Origin: Bacillota bacterium
Lineage (GTDB): Bacteria; Bacillota; Clostridia; Clostridiales; Clostridiaceae
Assembly: GCA_023427705.1 (NCBI GenBank)
Contig: JAEZAL010000312.1
Span: 1 to 6,863 of the forward strand
Reading direction: 5' to 3'
DNA: 6,863 nucleotides
How positions within the stretch are numbered: the stretch's first letter is position 1; the number at the start of each line of letters is the position of its first letter. The notes under the pieces are model-generated. The model was not told the DNA's origin. It did no database searches and saw nothing but the letters and a program-made list of their open reading frames with translations. Made by a program: the position numbers and the translations under genes. Below are positions 1 through 5,782 of the stretch, piece after piece.

Positions 1-45
1 TAGAAAGTCATTGCTATATTTATTTAATAAATTAAAATTTATCAT
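1..45 (-). CDS. 5' end of a further operon gene, truncated by the window edge (possibly heparinase II/III-type lyase)
   Basis: An ATG at 45-43 opens a frame that stays open to the window edge and reads MINFNLLNKYSNDFL. A GAGGA ribosome binding site at 52-56 lies 6 nt upstream and overlaps the TGA stop of the yajC-like gene, so the next cistron is tightly coupled. Only 15 residues are visible, and no domain can be recognised from them. In Streptococcus pneumoniae the comparable hyaluronan locus runs UGL, PTS IIB, IIC, IID, YajC, heparinase II/III-like protein. By that analogy this may be the oligosaccharide lyase gene. The existence of a gene start is well supported; the product is inference from gene order only. 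Confidence 0.6.
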   Translation of the reverse strand, partial: MINFNLLNKYSNDFL

Positions 46-54
46 AATTTATCC

Positions 55-327
55 TCAGCTTCTTCCTATAATACTTGATGGCAACACCTTTATTACAGTA
101 TTTTCACTTATTTCAACAAAATAACTCTCTTCATTTTTATGCTTTAAAACCCCTAAAATACCAGAACTTAACACCACTTTATCCCCAATGTTTAGGTTGT
201 TAAGAAATTCTAAATGCTTCTCATTATTCTTTTTAATTCCCTTATATCTGATAATAGAATTAAGAATACCATAACCGAAAAATATTACTATAATTAATGC
301 TATAAATATTATATTTTGAGTGTTCAT
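55..327 (-). CDS. yajC: YajC-like single-pass membrane protein of the GAG operon
   Basis: This 90-residue protein has one hydrophobic membrane segment at about residues 6-26. A basic, Asn-rich stretch and a small C-terminal domain follow. The domain's GDKVVLSSGILGVL (about 48-61) matches the YajC pattern of GD-V-x-x-GG/SG-I-x-G-x-V. YajC is known as an accessory subunit of the SecDF-Sec translocon, but a copy inside a sugar operon is probably a specialised paralogue. The ATG at 327 lies 4 nt after the IIA stop, and its weak AGGAT site (336-340) falls within the last IIA codons, which suggests translational coupling. A YajC-annotated gene sits at the same place in the pneumococcal hyaluronan locus. 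Its role there is not established as far as I know; it could assist export of a lyase or stability of the PTS membrane subunits. The family call is fairly secure, the function is not. Confidence 0.8.
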   Translation of the reverse strand: MNTQNIIFIALIIVIFFGYGILNSIIRYKGIKKNNEKHLEFLNNLNIGDKVVLSSGILGVLKHKNEESYFVEISENTVIKVLPSSIIGRS

Positions 328-331
328 TTTA

Positions 332-736
332 TTACATCCTATTAGATATTAATGTCATTGTTTCTTTACAATCATTAACAGACTCTTGAATCATTGCTTG
401 AATATCTTCTTCAACTTCACCAATACAACATTTCATTGCTAGATCAGCAACTAAAGCTAGATTAACTCCTGAAACAATATATTGATTCATTTTTCCTGAT
501 TCTAAAATTAAGCGAGCTGCAATTTGATGTGGAGCTCCACCTGTTAAATCTGCAAGAACTATAACTTTTTCATTGTTATTTAATAACTCTCTTAATTTAT
601 TTTCTAAACCTTCATGTGTTTCATTTTGATCTAAATCAAACCCATATATATTTTCATTTTTTCCTACTAATAAAGATACTGATGATAAAACTCCACTTGG
701 GAAATTACCATGTCCTACAACTACTAATTTATACAT
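332..736 (-). CDS. Mannose-class PTS EIIA component
   Basis: A 134-residue single-domain EIIA of the mannose (EII-Man) family, cytosolic. His9 in VVVGHGNFPSG is the expected phosphorylation site that takes phosphate from HPr and passes it to IIB. DLTGGAPHQIAARL (about residues 63-76) is the second family hallmark. The length is normal for a stand-alone IIA; in E. coli ManX the IIA is instead fused to IIB. The ATG at 736 follows TAGGAGA at 744-750, in which the IID stop codon TAG forms part of the ribosome binding site. The gene is the last of the four PTS subunits, 11 nt after IID. Together with IIB, IIC and IID it makes a full permease. The substrate, an unsaturated glycosaminoglycan disaccharide, is inferred from the neighbours UGL, KduI and KduD. 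Family call is very secure. Confidence 0.93.
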   Translation of the reverse strand: MYKLVVVGHGNFPSGVLSSVSLLVGKNENIYGFDLDQNETHEGLENKLRELLNNNEKVIVLADLTGGAPHQIAARLILESGKMNQYIVSGVNLALVADLAMKCCIGEVEEDIQAMIQESVNDCKETMTLISNRM

Positions 737-747
737 TTATAATTCTC

Positions 748-1563
748 CTATACTAAAATTCCAAAATATGAAAGACTTATACCTAATACAAATAATAAAG
801 CTAATAATTTATATGTTGACCATTTGTATTTCTTTACTAATGTAAATACAATTATAGTTATAACTGCAGGTAACATATTTGGAAGTATTTTATCTAAAAT
901 TGTTTGAATTGAAACTATTTGTTCTTCTCCTGAAGCTAAAGTAGTAACATATTCTATACCAATTTTTGCTTTTACAAAAGTAACTGCTAATGCAGAAATA
1001 ACTGTAACACCTACTATATTTGCTGCATTAGAAACCTGACCTATCTTTTCACTTAAAGTATCAATTATACTAGTTCCTAGTTTATAACCTAAATAACCCA
1101 TTGATAATTTAATAGCTAACATTGAAACTATCATAGCTATCCAGAAAGCCATTGGAGCAAAAGCTAATCCATCCATTGCTAACCCTGCAAAAATTGTTGA
1201 GAATAATGGAGCTAAACCAAATTGAGCAATTGAATCTCCTATACCTGCTAATGGACCCATTAATGCCATTTTTATACTACGTGAACTTTCTATATCTTCG
1301 CCGTGATCATACATTGCAACATGCATACTAGTTTCAAAAGGTAATACATGAGGATTTGTATTATAAAATTCTATATTAGCCATTGCAACTTCTTTTAATT
1401 TCTCTGGCTCGTTCTTATAAATTTTTCTTAGAGCTGGAAGTATTACAAATAGATATCCTGTTCCTTGATATGAATTATAGTTAAATCCATTTTGTAAAAA
1501 ATAACTTCTTAGAGTTGTTTTTAAATAATCTTTTTTCGTTAATACAGGTTTTCTAGATTCCAT
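748..1563 (-). CDS. Mannose-class PTS EIID membrane component
   Basis: EIID of the mannose family, a partner of IIC in the membrane translocation unit. The N-terminal region (TKKDYLKTTLRSYFLQNGFNY) and the motif GPLAGIGD at about residues 103-110 are typical of IID. Hydrophobic segments cluster in the C-terminal half, and the protein ends with a membrane segment. I chose the ATG at 1563 (271 residues) over an in-frame TTG at 1587. A strong GGAGG at 1573-1577 stands 9 nt before that ATG, whereas the TTG lies upstream of this site. This start overlaps the end of the IIC gene by 11 nt, so the IID ribosome binding site is written inside the last IIC codons (Glu-Glu-Asp), as expected for coupled translation of two subunits needed in equal amounts. 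Sugar specificity is inferred from context only. Confidence 0.93.
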   Translation of the reverse strand: MESRKPVLTKKDYLKTTLRSYFLQNGFNYNSYQGTGYLFVILPALRKIYKNEPEKLKEVAMANIEFYNTNPHVLPFETSMHVAMYDHGEDIESSRSIKMALMGPLAGIGDSIAQFGLAPLFSTIFAGLAMDGLAFAPMAFWIAMIVSMLAIKLSMGYLGYKLGTSIIDTLSEKIGQVSNAANIVGVTVISALAVTFVKAKIGIEYVTTLASGEEQIVSIQTILDKILPNMLPAVITIIVFTLVKKYKWSTYKLLALLFVLGISLSYFGILV

Positions 1564-2362
1564 TTGAAAAATCCTCCTCGTCTCCAACTGTTATAGAATT
1601 AGCACTTGCTACTGCAGTTTGTGCTTGATTAGTGTTTAAATTATACATAATTAATGCAAACACTCCACCAACTAATGCTACTGCCATAGTTGGTAATCCT
1701 AAATATGATACACAAATATAACCTAATAAAACATATGGTAATAATTCTTTTTTAATCATAACTGACATTATCATTGCGAAACCAATTGCAGGTATAAGTC
1801 CTCCAGCTACTGAGAATCCTTTTATTAACCATTCTGGTAATACATTAACAAAAGCTTGTAAAGCTGGTAAACTAACAGCTGATGCAATTCCAATAACAAA
1901 TCCAACTACTAAGAATGCAAGAAAAGTACTATTTGCAATAAAATTGAATTTTCCATATTTTCCTTCCTTTATTAACTTTTTAGCGTTATCAGTTGTTCCT
2001 GATAATGCAGTATATATTGCAGTTGTAACTAATTGGAATAAAACAGCAAATGGGAATGATAGTGATAATGCAGATTCAGGAGTAACTCCTTGACTCTTTA
2101 AAGTTATAGCCATAATTGTACCTACTATTCCAGGTCCTAATTGATTTGGAGGAACTGTACCACCAGCACCAACACCAAATCCCATAAACGCTAATTCAGC
2201 TAATGCTCCAAATGTTAACGCTGTAGGAATATCTCCTAATACAAGTCCTACTAAGAAAGACATAATAATTGAACGATTTGTGTATATACCTAATAATTGT
2301 CCTGCATAACAAAACGCAGTTATTAATCCTATTAATATTGCTTGAGTTATTGATATATCCAT
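1553..2362 (-). CDS. Mannose-class PTS EIIC membrane component
   Basis: EIIC of the mannose/sorbose family, 269 residues, strongly hydrophobic with several membrane spans. The N-terminal block contains LITAFCYAGQLLGIYTNRSI and then GDIPTALTFGALAELAFMGFGVGAGG. The following VPPNQLGPGIVGT is a characteristic IIC segment. With IID it forms the sugar channel, which moves substrate while IIB phosphorylates it. The ATG at 2362 follows AGGAGGA about 5 nt upstream, and the gene begins 15 nt after IIB ends. The C-terminus is acidic (GDEEDFSNGI), and its codons double as the IID ribosome binding site. Family call is secure; the closest described relatives are the AgaW/hyaluronan-locus IIC proteins, a comparison made from memory and context. 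Confidence 0.94.
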   Translation of the reverse strand: MDISITQAILIGLITAFCYAGQLLGIYTNRSIIMSFLVGLVLGDIPTALTFGALAELAFMGFGVGAGGTVPPNQLGPGIVGTIMAITLKSQGVTPESALSLSFPFAVLFQLVTTAIYTALSGTTDNAKKLIKEGKYGKFNFIANSTFLAFLVVGFVIGIASAVSLPALQAFVNVLPEWLIKGFSVAGGLIPAIGFAMIMSVMIKKELLPYVLLGYICVSYLGLPTMAVALVGGVFALIMYNLNTNQAQTAVASANSITVGDEEDFSNGI

Positions 2363-2377
2363 ATTTTCCTCCTCATA

Positions 2378-2875
2378 CTATAAAGCATTATTTAAAGCTT
2401 CTATTGATTGAACACCATCGTTAGATACAGGTGATGTTTTAGTGTTAAATTTCACATTATATTTATCTCTTAATACACGTAAAGCTTCTTTATCTTCTTC
2501 ACCTAAATAAATGAATTGAGAAACTTTTTCTTTTCCATCAGCAGCATGAATATTACCTATATTTAATTCTTCTATAGGGAATCCTCCTTCTGCTAGTCTA
2601 AGTGCATCTTGACATGATTTAACTACTGTAAATATAGTTTGATGTGGTGCTGCTTTATAAATAACTTCATTTGTTCTATCTATAGTCCAAAAACGAACTC
2701 CAACGTCTTTAGAAATATTTGATTTCATTAAAGTTTGTTGAATATTATCTGTTGAAACCTTATCATTTGCAACTATTACTAAGTTAGCTCCTAAGCTCTT
2801 AATCCATAATTGTCCTTGTCCGTGTATTAATCTTTCATCAATACGTACCATTTTAATATTTGGTTTGTTTTCCAT
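2378..2875 (-). CDS. Mannose-class PTS EIIB component
   Basis: EIIB of the mannose/sorbose/N-acetylgalactosamine family, cytosolic and membrane-associated. The hallmark RIDERLIHGQ near the N-terminus holds the phosphorylated His (His18 with the start chosen here). It accepts phosphate from His9 of IIA and donates it to the incoming sugar. I chose the ATG at 2875 (165 residues, MENKPNIKMVRIDERLIHGQ). It stands 7 nt after a GGAGG at 2883-2887, and that length is normal for the family. An in-frame ATG at 2896 would place this ribosome binding site inside the coding region and adds an unconserved MINGGLN. The gene is 40 nt downstream of ugl and 15 nt upstream of IIC. Adjacency to ugl points to unsaturated glycosaminoglycan disaccharides as substrate; this is inference. 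Confidence 0.93.
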   Translation of the reverse strand: MENKPNIKMVRIDERLIHGQGQLWIKSLGANLVIVANDKVSTDNIQQTLMKSNISKDVGVRFWTIDRTNEVIYKAAPHQTIFTVVKSCQDALRLAEGGFPIEELNIGNIHAADGKEKVSQFIYLGEEDKEALRVLRDKYNVKFNTKTSPVSNDGVQSIEALNNAL

Positions 2876-2915
2876 ATTAAGTCCTCCATTTATCATACAG
2901 TATATTTAAATTTTT

Positions 2916-4103
2916 TTACCAATACATTTTCCAATCTTTATAGAATCTAATCAGAGCTTCCATGTAATAATAATCTCCCCAAATATTACCTTCATCTACT
3001 CCTTTACCTGAATGCCAAGAATAAACTCCATGATTTATAAGTGCTGTAGCTCCATCAGTTAATTCATCAGTGTAATTATCTATTAAACTACCTAGAATTG
3101 CATGTTGTACATGCTTATATACATTCTTCATTTCATTAGTTTCTGGTAGGAACTTGTCCATTAGATTAAAACCACAAACTGCTACAGCTGCTGAAGAAGA
3201 ATCTCTTGAGTGTCCAGAACCATCATTAAAGATTAAGTCCCAATAACACACATAATCTTCTGGTAATCTATTTATAAAGTAATTTGCTACTGCTTCAAAA
3301 TTATGTATATTTTCTTCATTCATATCATGAGCATAGTTCAATGCAATTCCATATATTATCCAAGCTTGACCTCTTGCCCAACTTGAGTCATCTGAATATC
3401 CTTGTCTAGTCTTACCACCAACTGGATTTCCTGTCTCTGGATCAAAGTAGAAAGTATGATATGCAGAAGCATTATCTCTAACTGCATTTGCAAGAGTTGT
3501 TTTAAAGTGCTTTTTAGCAATTTCTTTGTATTTTGTATCTCCAGTTACTTCAGTTGTCCAATACAATAAAGGAATATTTAGTAGACAATCTACGATTAAT
3601 CTGTAGTTATCAGCTGCTCCTAATTCTCCCCAAGCTTGAATAAATTCTCCCTTTTCTTGATAACGTTTAATCAAAGCATCTGCAGCCATGATTGCTGCAT
3701 CATAGGCCATTTTGTTACCAGTTAACTTATAAGCACTTACACAAGAAGGAATATAAAGAAATCCTAAATCATGATGTGCCACTTCAATATTATTTACTAT
3801 TCTATTGTAAAATGATTCAACGTTTTTCTCTGCTAATTTTTTGTATTTATCATCATTTGTATATTCATATGCTAACCATAGAACTCCTGTCCAGAATCCA
3901 TTAGTCCATTCAGTGTTGTCCATAACACCATAAGTGTTATCTTTAGTTGCTGGAGTTGGAAAATTCTCTCCAAATATTTCAATATTTCTATCTATTTTTT
4001 CTATACATTTGTCTAATGCTGACTTAATAGTTTCTTTTGTTAATAGACCATTATTAAAATAACGTTCACTACCAAGTAGTTGTTCTTTTTTAATTCTACT
4101 CAT
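2916..4103 (-). CDS. ugl: Unsaturated glucuronyl hydrolase (GH88)
   Basis: A 395-residue cytosolic glycoside hydrolase of family GH88 with no signal peptide. It releases the unsaturated uronic acid from disaccharides made by polysaccharide lyases, acting by hydration of the vinyl ether bond. The two catalytic Asp are probably Asp112 (HHDLGFLY) and Asp172 (LIVDCLLN). Their 60-residue spacing equals that of Asp115/Asp175 in the Streptococcus agalactiae enzyme, with a constant offset of 3. Other family blocks are NTEWTNGFWTGVLWLAYE (63-80) and DSSWARGQAW (239-248). SxxSxK at Ser362, Ser365 and Lys367 has the same offset from the residues described in S. agalactiae UGL as the 6-sulfate pocket. 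This suggests activity on chondroitin-6-sulfate-type as well as hyaluronan disaccharides. The ATG at 4103 follows AAGGAG (4110-4115) by 6 nt. The gene is 27 nt after gntR and shares its transcript. Residue numbers of homologues are from memory. Confidence 0.95.
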   Translation of the reverse strand: MSRIKKEQLLGSERYFNNGLLTKETIKSALDKCIEKIDRNIEIFGENFPTPATKDNTYGVMDNTEWTNGFWTGVLWLAYEYTNDDKYKKLAEKNVESFYNRIVNNIEVAHHDLGFLYIPSCVSAYKLTGNKMAYDAAIMAADALIKRYQEKGEFIQAWGELGAADNYRLIVDCLLNIPLLYWTTEVTGDTKYKEIAKKHFKTTLANAVRDNASAYHTFYFDPETGNPVGGKTRQGYSDDSSWARGQAWIIYGIALNYAHDMNEENIHNFEAVANYFINRLPEDYVCYWDLIFNDGSGHSRDSSSAAVAVCGFNLMDKFLPETNEMKNVYKHVQHAILGSLIDNYTDELTDGATALINHGVYSWHSGKGVDEGNIWGDYYYMEALIRFYKDWKMYW

Positions 4104-4130
4104 ATTTAACTCCTTAATGCCAATTTAAAA

Positions 4131-4874
4131 TTAGACATTATCTTCAGTTTGAATCTCCATGGAGTAAAATTTATAATGTATATAATTTATTTCAAATACA
4201 AATGGTACTTGAGCTGGATAGTAAGAAATTCTTTGCATCTTATATACTGGTATATTTTCATCTATATTTAATTCTCTGCATACTTCCTCTACTGAAATAG
4301 GAAACTCAACTTCTATTTTTTGTTTTATAGGTAAAGTAATTAAATTTATTCCTAGAGCTTTATTTAACTCATCGGAAAATCTATCATTTTCTTTTAAATT
4401 ATTATAGTAAAAATCTTTAATGTATTTTTTTGGAATATAGCTATTTTGAATTATCCATGGTGTGTCATTAACATAACTTACCCTACAAAAATGAACTAAA
4501 GTTTCATTTCCCCTAACTTGTAATTTTTCAGCAATTTCATTATCTTCTATTTCTTTTATATATAAGATCTTTTTGCTTTCCACAATAACTTCATTAGAAT
4601 TCTTATTCTTAACTTCTTCAATTATTGGGCTACCCTCATCAAAGAAAGCACGTTTACGCTTAAAGGTCTTTCTTACATAAGTACCTTCTCCTTGTTTTCT
4701 AATAAGATAACCACTTAAAACTAAATCTTGAAGTGCTCTAACAACAGTTGTGCTACTAACATTATATAATTTCTTTAACTCTCCCTCTGAATAAATCTTA
4801 TCCCCTGGCTTAAATTTCTTTTCTTCAATCATCTTGATAATGTCTTGTTTTATAATTTCATATTTAGCTATCAT
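4131..4874 (-). CDS. GntR-family transcriptional regulator (HutC/UTRA type)
   Basis: A probable DNA-binding repressor of the locus, 247 residues. The N-terminal winged helix-turn-helix spans about residues 1-69, including FKPGDKIYSEGELKKLYNVS and the recognition-helix region STTVVRALQDLVLSGYL, ending in RKQGEGTYVRK. The rest (about 90-240) fits the UTRA effector-binding fold of the HutC subfamily, with the usual FCRVSYVNDTPWIIQNSYIP-type strands. I chose the ATG at 4874. AAGGAG at 4883-4888 is 8 nt away, while the in-frame GTG at 4883 overlaps that site and cannot use it. The gene has its own promoter, an operator-like dyad over the predicted start site, and a leader hairpin covering its ribosome binding site, so autoregulation is likely. 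The effector is unknown; a uronate intermediate or imported disaccharide phosphate is a reasonable guess. Domain family is secure, regulon is inferred. Confidence 0.92.
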   Translation of the reverse strand: MIAKYEIIKQDIIKMIEEKKFKPGDKIYSEGELKKLYNVSSTTVVRALQDLVLSGYLIRKQGEGTYVRKTFKRKRAFFDEGSPIIEEVKNKNSNEVIVESKKILYIKEIEDNEIAEKLQVRGNETLVHFCRVSYVNDTPWIIQNSYIPKKYIKDFYYNNLKENDRFSDELNKALGINLITLPIKQKIEVEFPISVEEVCRELNIDENIPVYKMQRISYYPAQVPFVFEINYIHYKFYSMEIQTEDNV

Positions 4875-4882
4875 ACTTTTCA

Positions 4883-4888
4883 CTCCTT
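4883..4888 (-). promoter_or_regulatory. Ribosome binding site deciding the gntR start
   Basis: The minus strand reads AAGGAG here, 8 nt before the ATG at 4874. The longer in-frame GTG at 4883 overlaps the site. Four of the six bases (AAGG) lie in the 3' arm of the leader hairpin described separately. Confidence 0.8.
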
Positions 4889-4937
4889 ATAACATAACAC
4901 GTTAACATATTATATAATTATATGTTATATTATAAGG
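4885..4937 (-). promoter_or_regulatory. Leader hairpin able to sequester the gntR ribosome binding site
   Basis: On the minus-strand RNA, bases 4937-4922 (CCUUAUAAUAUAACAU) pair without interruption with 4900-4885 (GUGUUAUGUUAUAAGG). This gives 16 pairs, two of them G-U. The 3' arm contains the AAGG of the gntR Shine-Dalgarno sequence. The loop is about 21 nt. No U-run follows the stem, so it does not look like a terminator. The 5' arm lies upstream of the start site predicted for the internal promoter (about 4910). The hairpin could therefore form only in RNA reading through from kduD. The pairing is read directly from the sequence; the regulatory role is inference. Part of the symmetry may instead serve protein binding to DNA. 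Confidence 0.55.
4894..4913. promoter_or_regulatory. Operator-like dyad at the gntR promoter
   Basis: The plus strand reads ATAACACGTTAACATATTAT, an imperfect dyad centred on TTAA. It agrees at 16 of 20 positions with the dyad upstream of kduI (TTAACACCTTAACATGTTAA, minus strand). It begins 3 nt downstream of the gntR -10 box and so covers the predicted start site, where a bound repressor would block transcription. The most likely binder is the GntR protein encoded next to it. The CGTTAACA half also resembles a CcpA cre site. Confidence 0.6.
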
Positions 4938-4945
4938 TTCTTCAA
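4917..4945 (-). promoter_or_regulatory. Sigma-A-type promoter for gntR-ugl-PTS
   Basis: The minus strand shows a -35 box TTGAAG (4945-4940), a 17-nt spacer and a perfect -10 box TATAAT (4922-4917). The predicted start is near 4910, about 36 nt before the gntR ATG. It would let gntR, ugl, the PTS genes, yajC and the next gene be transcribed apart from kduI-kduD. The region is very AT-rich, so chance -10 boxes are common here, but spacing and the matching layout at kduI favour a real promoter. Confidence 0.65.
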
Positions 4946-4968
4946 GTATAACTAAATTAATACACTTA

Positions 4969-5763
4969 TTATTCTGGTTGCTTACCTATAGATGCTAATA
5001 TTCCACCATCAACATATAAAATATGTCCATTTACAAAGTTAGATGCATCTGATGCTAAGAAAACTGTTGGTCCAATTAAATCATCTGTAGTTCCCCAACG
5101 AGCTGCAGGTGTTTTAGCTATAATAAAATCATTAAATGGATTTCCTTTAACTCTTAATGGTGCTGTTTGAGGTGTTTCAATATATCCTGGACCTATACCA
5201 TTACATTGAATATTGCTTTCACCATATTCTGCACATATATTTTTTGTTAGCATTTTTAATCCACCTTTTGCTGATGCATAAGCACTAACAGTTTCACGTC
5301 CTAGTTCGCTCATCATAGAACATATGTTAATAATCTTTCCATGTCCTTTTTTAATCATAGATGGTATTACTGCTTTTGAAACAATAAATGGAGCATTTAA
5401 ATCTACATCTATAACTTTTCTAAAATCTGCTGCTGACATTTCAACCATTGGAATTCTTTTAATTATTCCAGCATTATTAACTAAAATATCAATAACTCCA
5501 ACTTCTTCTTCTATTCTTTTAACTAAGGCTTGTACAGCTTCTTCGTCTGTTACATCGCATACATATCCTTTTGCATCTATTCCATCTGCTTTATATGCAG
5601 CAATTCCTTTATCAACTAATTCTTGGTTTATATCATTAAAAACTATTGTTGCTCCAGCTTTTGCTAACCCTGATGCGATTCCATATCCTATTCCATAAGA
5701 TGCTCCTGTTACTAAAGCTATCTTTCCTTCTAATGAGAAGTTTTCCATTTTAAAGTTATTCAT
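4969..5763 (-). CDS. kduD: 2-dehydro-3-deoxy-D-gluconate 5-dehydrogenase (SDR family)
   Basis: A 264-residue cytosolic short-chain dehydrogenase. It is expected to reduce the KduI product (3-deoxy-D-glycero-2,5-hexodiulosonate) to KDG with NAD(P)H. The nucleotide-binding motif TGASYGIG is at 19-26, NNAG at 96-99 and Asn123 in DLN. The catalytic Ser149 and the YxxxK pair Tyr162/Lys166 are all present. The C-terminal GHILYVDGG is typical of the family. Aspartate in VFNDINQ at the end of the second beta strand suggests an NAD preference. The ATG at 5763 follows AGGGGGA (5773-5778) by 9 nt; an internal ATG at codon 6 has no ribosome binding site. It lies 19 nt after kduI. SDR enzymes of this type include gluconate 5-dehydrogenase and streptococcal DhuD, but pairing with KduI makes KduD the best call. 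Confidence 0.9.
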   Translation of the reverse strand: MNNFKMENFSLEGKIALVTGASYGIGYGIASGLAKAGATIVFNDINQELVDKGIAAYKADGIDAKGYVCDVTDEEAVQALVKRIEEEVGVIDILVNNAGIIKRIPMVEMSAADFRKVIDVDLNAPFIVSKAVIPSMIKKGHGKIINICSMMSELGRETVSAYASAKGGLKMLTKNICAEYGESNIQCNGIGPGYIETPQTAPLRVKGNPFNDFIIAKTPAARWGTTDDLIGPTVFLASDASNFVNGHILYVDGGILASIGKQPE

Positions 5764-5782
5764 TAAATTTATCCCCCTATTT

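Noticed and set aside
1564..1587. A longer IID starting at TTG 1587
   Set aside because: The strong GGAGG lies downstream of that codon and is properly spaced for the ATG at 1563.
2210..2222. An isolated GTTAAC operator-like half-site within the IIC gene
   Set aside because: It lies in coding sequence, lacks the second half of the dyad and has no promoter beside it.
2876..2896. A longer IIB starting at ATG 2896
   Set aside because: It has no ribosome binding site and would place the GGAGG used by the ATG at 2875 inside the coding region; the extra residues fall before the conserved family start.
3692..3904. A 70-codon open frame on the plus strand inside ugl
   Set aside because: It is antisense to a well-conserved GH88 region, has no recognisable domain and has Cys/His/Tyr-rich composition typical of a shadow frame.
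4894..4907. A CcpA cre site at the gntR promoter
   Set aside because: CGTTAACA matches one half of the cre consensus, but the leading TG is missing and the matching dyad at kduI lacks the central CG. A site for the local regulator explains both copies better; weak CcpA binding is not excluded.
4885..4937. An intrinsic terminator between kduD and gntR
   Set aside because: The hairpin is AT-rich and is followed by GAGTGAAAAG, not a U-run, so it does not fit a factor-independent terminator.
5324..5698. A 124-codon open frame on the plus strand inside kduD
   Set aside because: It mirrors the SDR coding sequence and has a Ser/Ile/Pro-rich composition expected of the reverse complement of an AT-rich gene. 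No separate support.
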